Shown here in pieces: positions 61,480-64,000 of a DNA stretch of 64,000 nt. Source of the stretch: Pseudobdellovibrionaceae bacterium (GTDB lineage Bacteria; Bdellovibrionota; Bdellovibrionia; Bdellovibrionales; UBA1609); assembly GCA_023898385.1 (NCBI GenBank), contig CP060220.1, positions 868,001-932,000 on the forward strand. Direction: 5' to 3'. Under the pieces are notes generated by a model. That model was not told where the DNA came from and did not search any database. It saw only the letters and a program-made list of their open reading frames with translations. Position numbers and translations under genes: made by a program. The stretch's first letter is position 1. Each line of letters opens with the position of its first letter.

Positions 61480-62640
61480 GTGACTGACATAAAAAAGATT
61501 ATGTTACTTGGATCGGGTGAACTAGGAAAAGAAGTGGCCATTGCCGCTCAAAGGCTCGGGCAAACTGTCATTGCTGTTGACCGCTACCCTCAGGCACCGG
61601 CCATGCAAGTGGCTGATCATTTTGAAGTGATCAGCATGCTAAATGGCGACGAACTCGCTCGCGTTGTAGAAAAGCATCGACCTGACATCATTGTCCCTGA
61701 GGTGGAGGCCATCCGCACAGAGAAATTAAAAGACTTTGAAGACAGCGGCCTATTTGTGGTTCCGACGGCCGAAGCGACCAACCTCACAATGAATCGCGAT
61801 GCCATTCGCGAAGTGGCTTCTCGAGAACTCGGGTTACTCACAGCGCGCTTTGCCTATGCCTCAACCGAAGAAGAGCTCTTATTAAAAGCCATCGAGGTGG
61901 GATTTCCGTGTGTCATTAAACCTGTGATGTCGTCTTCGGGAAAAGGTCAGACCGTAGCCCACTCCCGAGATGAGATCTCCCACAGCTGGAGTGCGGCGCT
62001 ATCCGGAGCGCGAGGCGATACAGTTAAAGTCATCGTGGAAGAATTTATCCCCTTTGACCTTGAAATCACTCTTTTAACAATCAAACAAAAACAGGGGCCC
62101 ACTCTTTTTGTAAATCCCATTGGCCACCGACAAGAACGGGGCGACTATCAAGAATCTTGGATGCCCGCTGACATCTTGCAAGATCAATTGGATGAAGCCC
62201 AACAAATGGCAAAAGCCGTCACGGATCGACTGGGTGGCGCTGGAGTTTTTGGGGTGGAGTTTTTTATCACTAAAGACAGAGTGTATTTTTCTGAACTCTC
62301 CCCAAGACCGCACGACACGGGGATGGTCACTATGATTTCACAAAACTTCTCGGAATTTGATTTGCACGTCAGAGCTATATTGGGACTGCCCATTCCTGAG
62401 ATTAAATATTTTGGGCCCGCAGCTTCGCAGGTCATTCTGGCAGACAAAGAAAACCCCATCCCGCCCAAAGTGACGGGCCTTGCTGAGGCTTTAAATGAAC
62501 CCGGGGTGGACATTCGAATATTTGGCAAACCCAACTCACGCCCCTATCGCCGTATGGGCGTGTCGTTAGCTCTGGGCGATAACATTGACTCAGCTCGCGC
62601 CAAAGCTCGAAGAAGTGCCGCAAAGATACAGCTTGATTGA
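61480..62640 (+). CDS. purT: formate-dependent phosphoribosylglycinamide formyltransferase 2
   Basis: It formylates GAR with formate and ATP in purine synthesis. From GTG 61480, selected by GGGAGG seven bases upstream, it has 386 residues. Motifs: KIMLLGSGELGKEVAIAAQRLG, VDRYPQAPAMQVADH, ATP-grasp PCVIKPVMSSSGKGQTVAHS, IVEEFIPFDLEITLLTI and FSELSPRPHDTGMVTMISQ. The family's usual 392 residues agree. The guaA and guaB genes elsewhere in the window serve the same pathway. A frame start at ATG 61447 exists but lacks support. Confidence 0.96.
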   Translation: MTDIKKIMLLGSGELGKEVAIAAQRLGQTVIAVDRYPQAPAMQVADHFEVISMLNGDELARVVEKHRPDIIVPEVEAIRTEKLKDFEDSGLFVVPTAEATNLTMNRDAIREVASRELGLLTARFAYASTEEELLLKAIEVGFPCVIKPVMSSSGKGQTVAHSRDEISHSWSAALSGARGDTVKVIVEEFIPFDLEITLLTIKQKQGPTLFVNPIGHRQERGDYQESWMPADILQDQLDEAQQMAKAVTDRLGGAGVFGVEFFITKDRVYFSELSPRPHDTGMVTMISQNFSEFDLHVRAILGLPIPEIKYFGPAASQVILADKENPIPPKVTGLAEALNEPGVDIRIFGKPNSRPYRRMGVSLALGDNIDSARAKARRSAAKIQLD

Positions 62641-62694
62641 TTCAATAAAAGTAGCCGATTCCCATTTGGAAATGGGCATGCTAACCTCTATCTC

Positions 62695-64000
62695 ATGAAA
62701 AGCATTCCTGTAAAAAACAAGGTCACCTGGCAGGCACTGATAAAGCGAAGCAACCTCGTTATTCTGGGGCTGGGTTTTTCTGCAGGCATTCCCCTGCTTT
62801 TGATTTTTTCATCCCTGTCGCTTTGGTTGCGCGAAGCCGGCGTCGACCGAGGCGATGTGACGTTTTTCAGTTGGGCGGCACTAGGCTATTCCTTTAAATT
62901 TGTTTGGGCCCCACTTGTGGATTTGCTGCCGATCCCGATGCTGACCACCACTCTTGGACAAAGACGGGGCTGGCTTATACTTTCACAACTGGCCATCGCG
63001 GCCTCTATTTTAGCGATGGCGTTGATTGATCCCAGCGCTTCTGGACCCTATCAACTTATTAATATGGCCCTTGCGGCCGTGGCATTGGGATTTTCCGCAG
63101 CCACCCAAGACATAGTAATTGATGCGCTTCGCATTGAAATGGCTCCCCCCGAAGAACAAGCTCTTTTATCAGCCACCTATATTGCGGGCTACAGAATTGG
63201 AATGATCACTTCTGGTGCTGGCGCTCTTTTTATAGCCAGCGCTCTGGGGTCGACACTGGGTGCGTACTCTTACAAGGCCTGGATGCTCACTTATATGGCT
63301 ATGGCATTGACTCTCCTCGTAGGGATCCTATCGGCTCTGGCTTGCCGCGAACCCGAAGTGCGCAAAAAAACCTCCACGCCCCACGCGACCGGCGAGTATT
63401 TGCGATTTATCGCCCTGTTCGCAATTGTGGCCGTCATTTTTGCTTTTTCGTTTTTCTCCTCAGGACCAATTATTAACTCGCTTATTGAAAACACTCTCCA
63501 AGTGTATAACGATCCCATTCTGGTGGGCTTTTTCTTCAGCGCCTCCAAACTAGTGGGAGCTGTGGCGGTAGCCGCACTCGCCGGCCACCTTCTGAGTCGC
63601 ATTTCCCTATTTAAAACTGAAATGTTTTCGGCCGCCTACCTTGAACCCTTAAAAGAATTCTTTAGCCGCTATCCTTCTCGACTGGCTGTGTTGATTTTAC
63701 TGGTCGTGGGTTTTTATCGTGTCTCTGATATTGTCTTGGGCGTGATCTCCAATGTCTTCTATCAAGATCTGGGTTTTAGCAAAGATCAAATCGCTGCCGT
63801 AGTTAAGACCTTCGGACTCATAATGACCATTGTCGGTGGTTTTCTAGGAGGCTTTCTCACTCTTCGCTTTGGCGTGATTCGAATTCTCTTACTCGGTGCT
63901 ATTTTATCGGCTGGGACTAATTTACTATTTCTCGCTCTGGCGCAGATGGGCAACGACTTAAACATGCTCTACGTGGTGATCTCTGCAGACAACATGTCCG
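62695..64000 (+). CDS. ampG: AmpG-like muropeptide permease (major facilitator), cut by window edge
   Basis: The frame is open from ATG 62695 to the window end (435 codons). The N terminus NLVILGLGFSAGIPLLLIFS and GDVTFFSWAALGYSFKFVWAPLVDLLP, then SAATQDIVIDALRIEM, EEQALLSATYIAGYRIGMITSGA are close to AmpG (FSSGLPL, TQDIVFDA, GYRLGM). Around ten hydrophobic helices are visible. AmpG imports anhydromuropeptides for cell-wall recycling. A CCCATTT/AAATGGG hairpin (62661-62676) lies in the purT-ampG gap without a U run. In a predatory bacterium prey wall fragments would be a likely substrate; that is inference. Confidence 0.85.
   Translation, partial: MKSIPVKNKVTWQALIKRSNLVILGLGFSAGIPLLLIFSSLSLWLREAGVDRGDVTFFSWAALGYSFKFVWAPLVDLLPIPMLTTTLGQRRGWLILSQLAIAASILAMALIDPSASGPYQLINMALAAVALGFSAATQDIVIDALRIEMAPPEEQALLSATYIAGYRIGMITSGAGALFIASALGSTLGAYSYKAWMLTYMAMALTLLVGILSALACREPEVRKKTSTPHATGEYLRFIALFAIVAVIFAFSFFSSGPIINSLIENTLQVYNDPILVGFFFSASKLVGAVAVAALAGHLLSRISLFKTEMFSAAYLEPLKEFFSRYPSRLAVLILLVVGFYRVSDIVLGVISNVFYQDLGFSKDQIAAVVKTFGLIMTIVGGFLGGFLTLRFGVIRILLLGAILSAGTNLLFLALAQMGNDLNMLYVVISADNMS

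Overview
The window is a gene-dense bacterial chromosome segment with roughly 45-50 % G+C by eye. It has a Gram-negative cell plan (an LptD homologue, lipoproteins with clear lipoboxes, periplasmic disulfide proteins). The gene set fits Bdellovibrionota (Bdellovibrio and relatives): an HD-GYP protein with a degenerate GYP motif, flagellar FlgT/CsgG-like secreted proteins, several long coiled-coil proteins, a CHASE2 adenylate cyclase and many secreted proteins of unknown function. This placement is inference from gene content; no 16S gene is present.

Layout. 1-5141: c-type cytochromes, lipB with its stop codon inside a tRNA-Val gene, and a two-gene FlgT-like secreted pair. 5142-13486: a tight minus-strand operon miaB - bifunctional nuclease - guaB - guaA - dnaE, ending at a 225-bp giant palindrome. 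13738-20095: a conserved unknown protein, an H1-like lysine-rich protein with a Cys/His C-terminal module, a secreted adhesin-like protein, the ketone-body operon thiolase - CoA-transferase A - B, and a cyclic-nucleotide-binding protein. 20137-30845: pyruvate kinase, a coiled-coil protein, ribosome hibernation factor, a TPR/FecR-like pair, a serine hydrolase, a thioredoxin lipoprotein and argS. 31030-36691: HU, a GYF_2/ChaN-like operon, a VKOR-DsbA fusion and a coiled-coil membrane protein. 36737-37072: a second perfect palindrome and a half copy of it. 37166-45582: a coiled-coil protein, a STAS protein, a CHASE2 adenylate cyclase beside a metallo-beta-lactamase-fold phosphodiesterase candidate, and lptD. 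45606-51156: the translation cluster ffh - rpsP - khpA | rimM - trmD - SPOUT methylase - rplS - rnhB - yraN. 51183-56826: an ABC-2 exporter, the HD-GYP protein, a membrane-anchored MutS-like ATPase and trhO. 56891-57309: initiator tRNA-fMet embedded in partial and inverted copies of itself. 57564-64000: a secreted GNAT-like protein, a PPC/DUF296 protein, a CLC antiporter, purT and the start of an ampG-like permease.

The most unusual structure is the palindromic element family (4917-5141, 36737-36955, half copy 36957-37072). Its 77-nt core is almost invariant and contains a GAAA-capped hairpin. Its 71-74-bp arms differ between copies, yet each arm is a nearly perfect complement of its own partner. 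Other themes are extreme compaction (stop codons shared by convergent genes, a stop inside a tRNA) and a possible cAMP circuit made of a cyclase, a phosphodiesterase candidate and a cNMP-binding effector.
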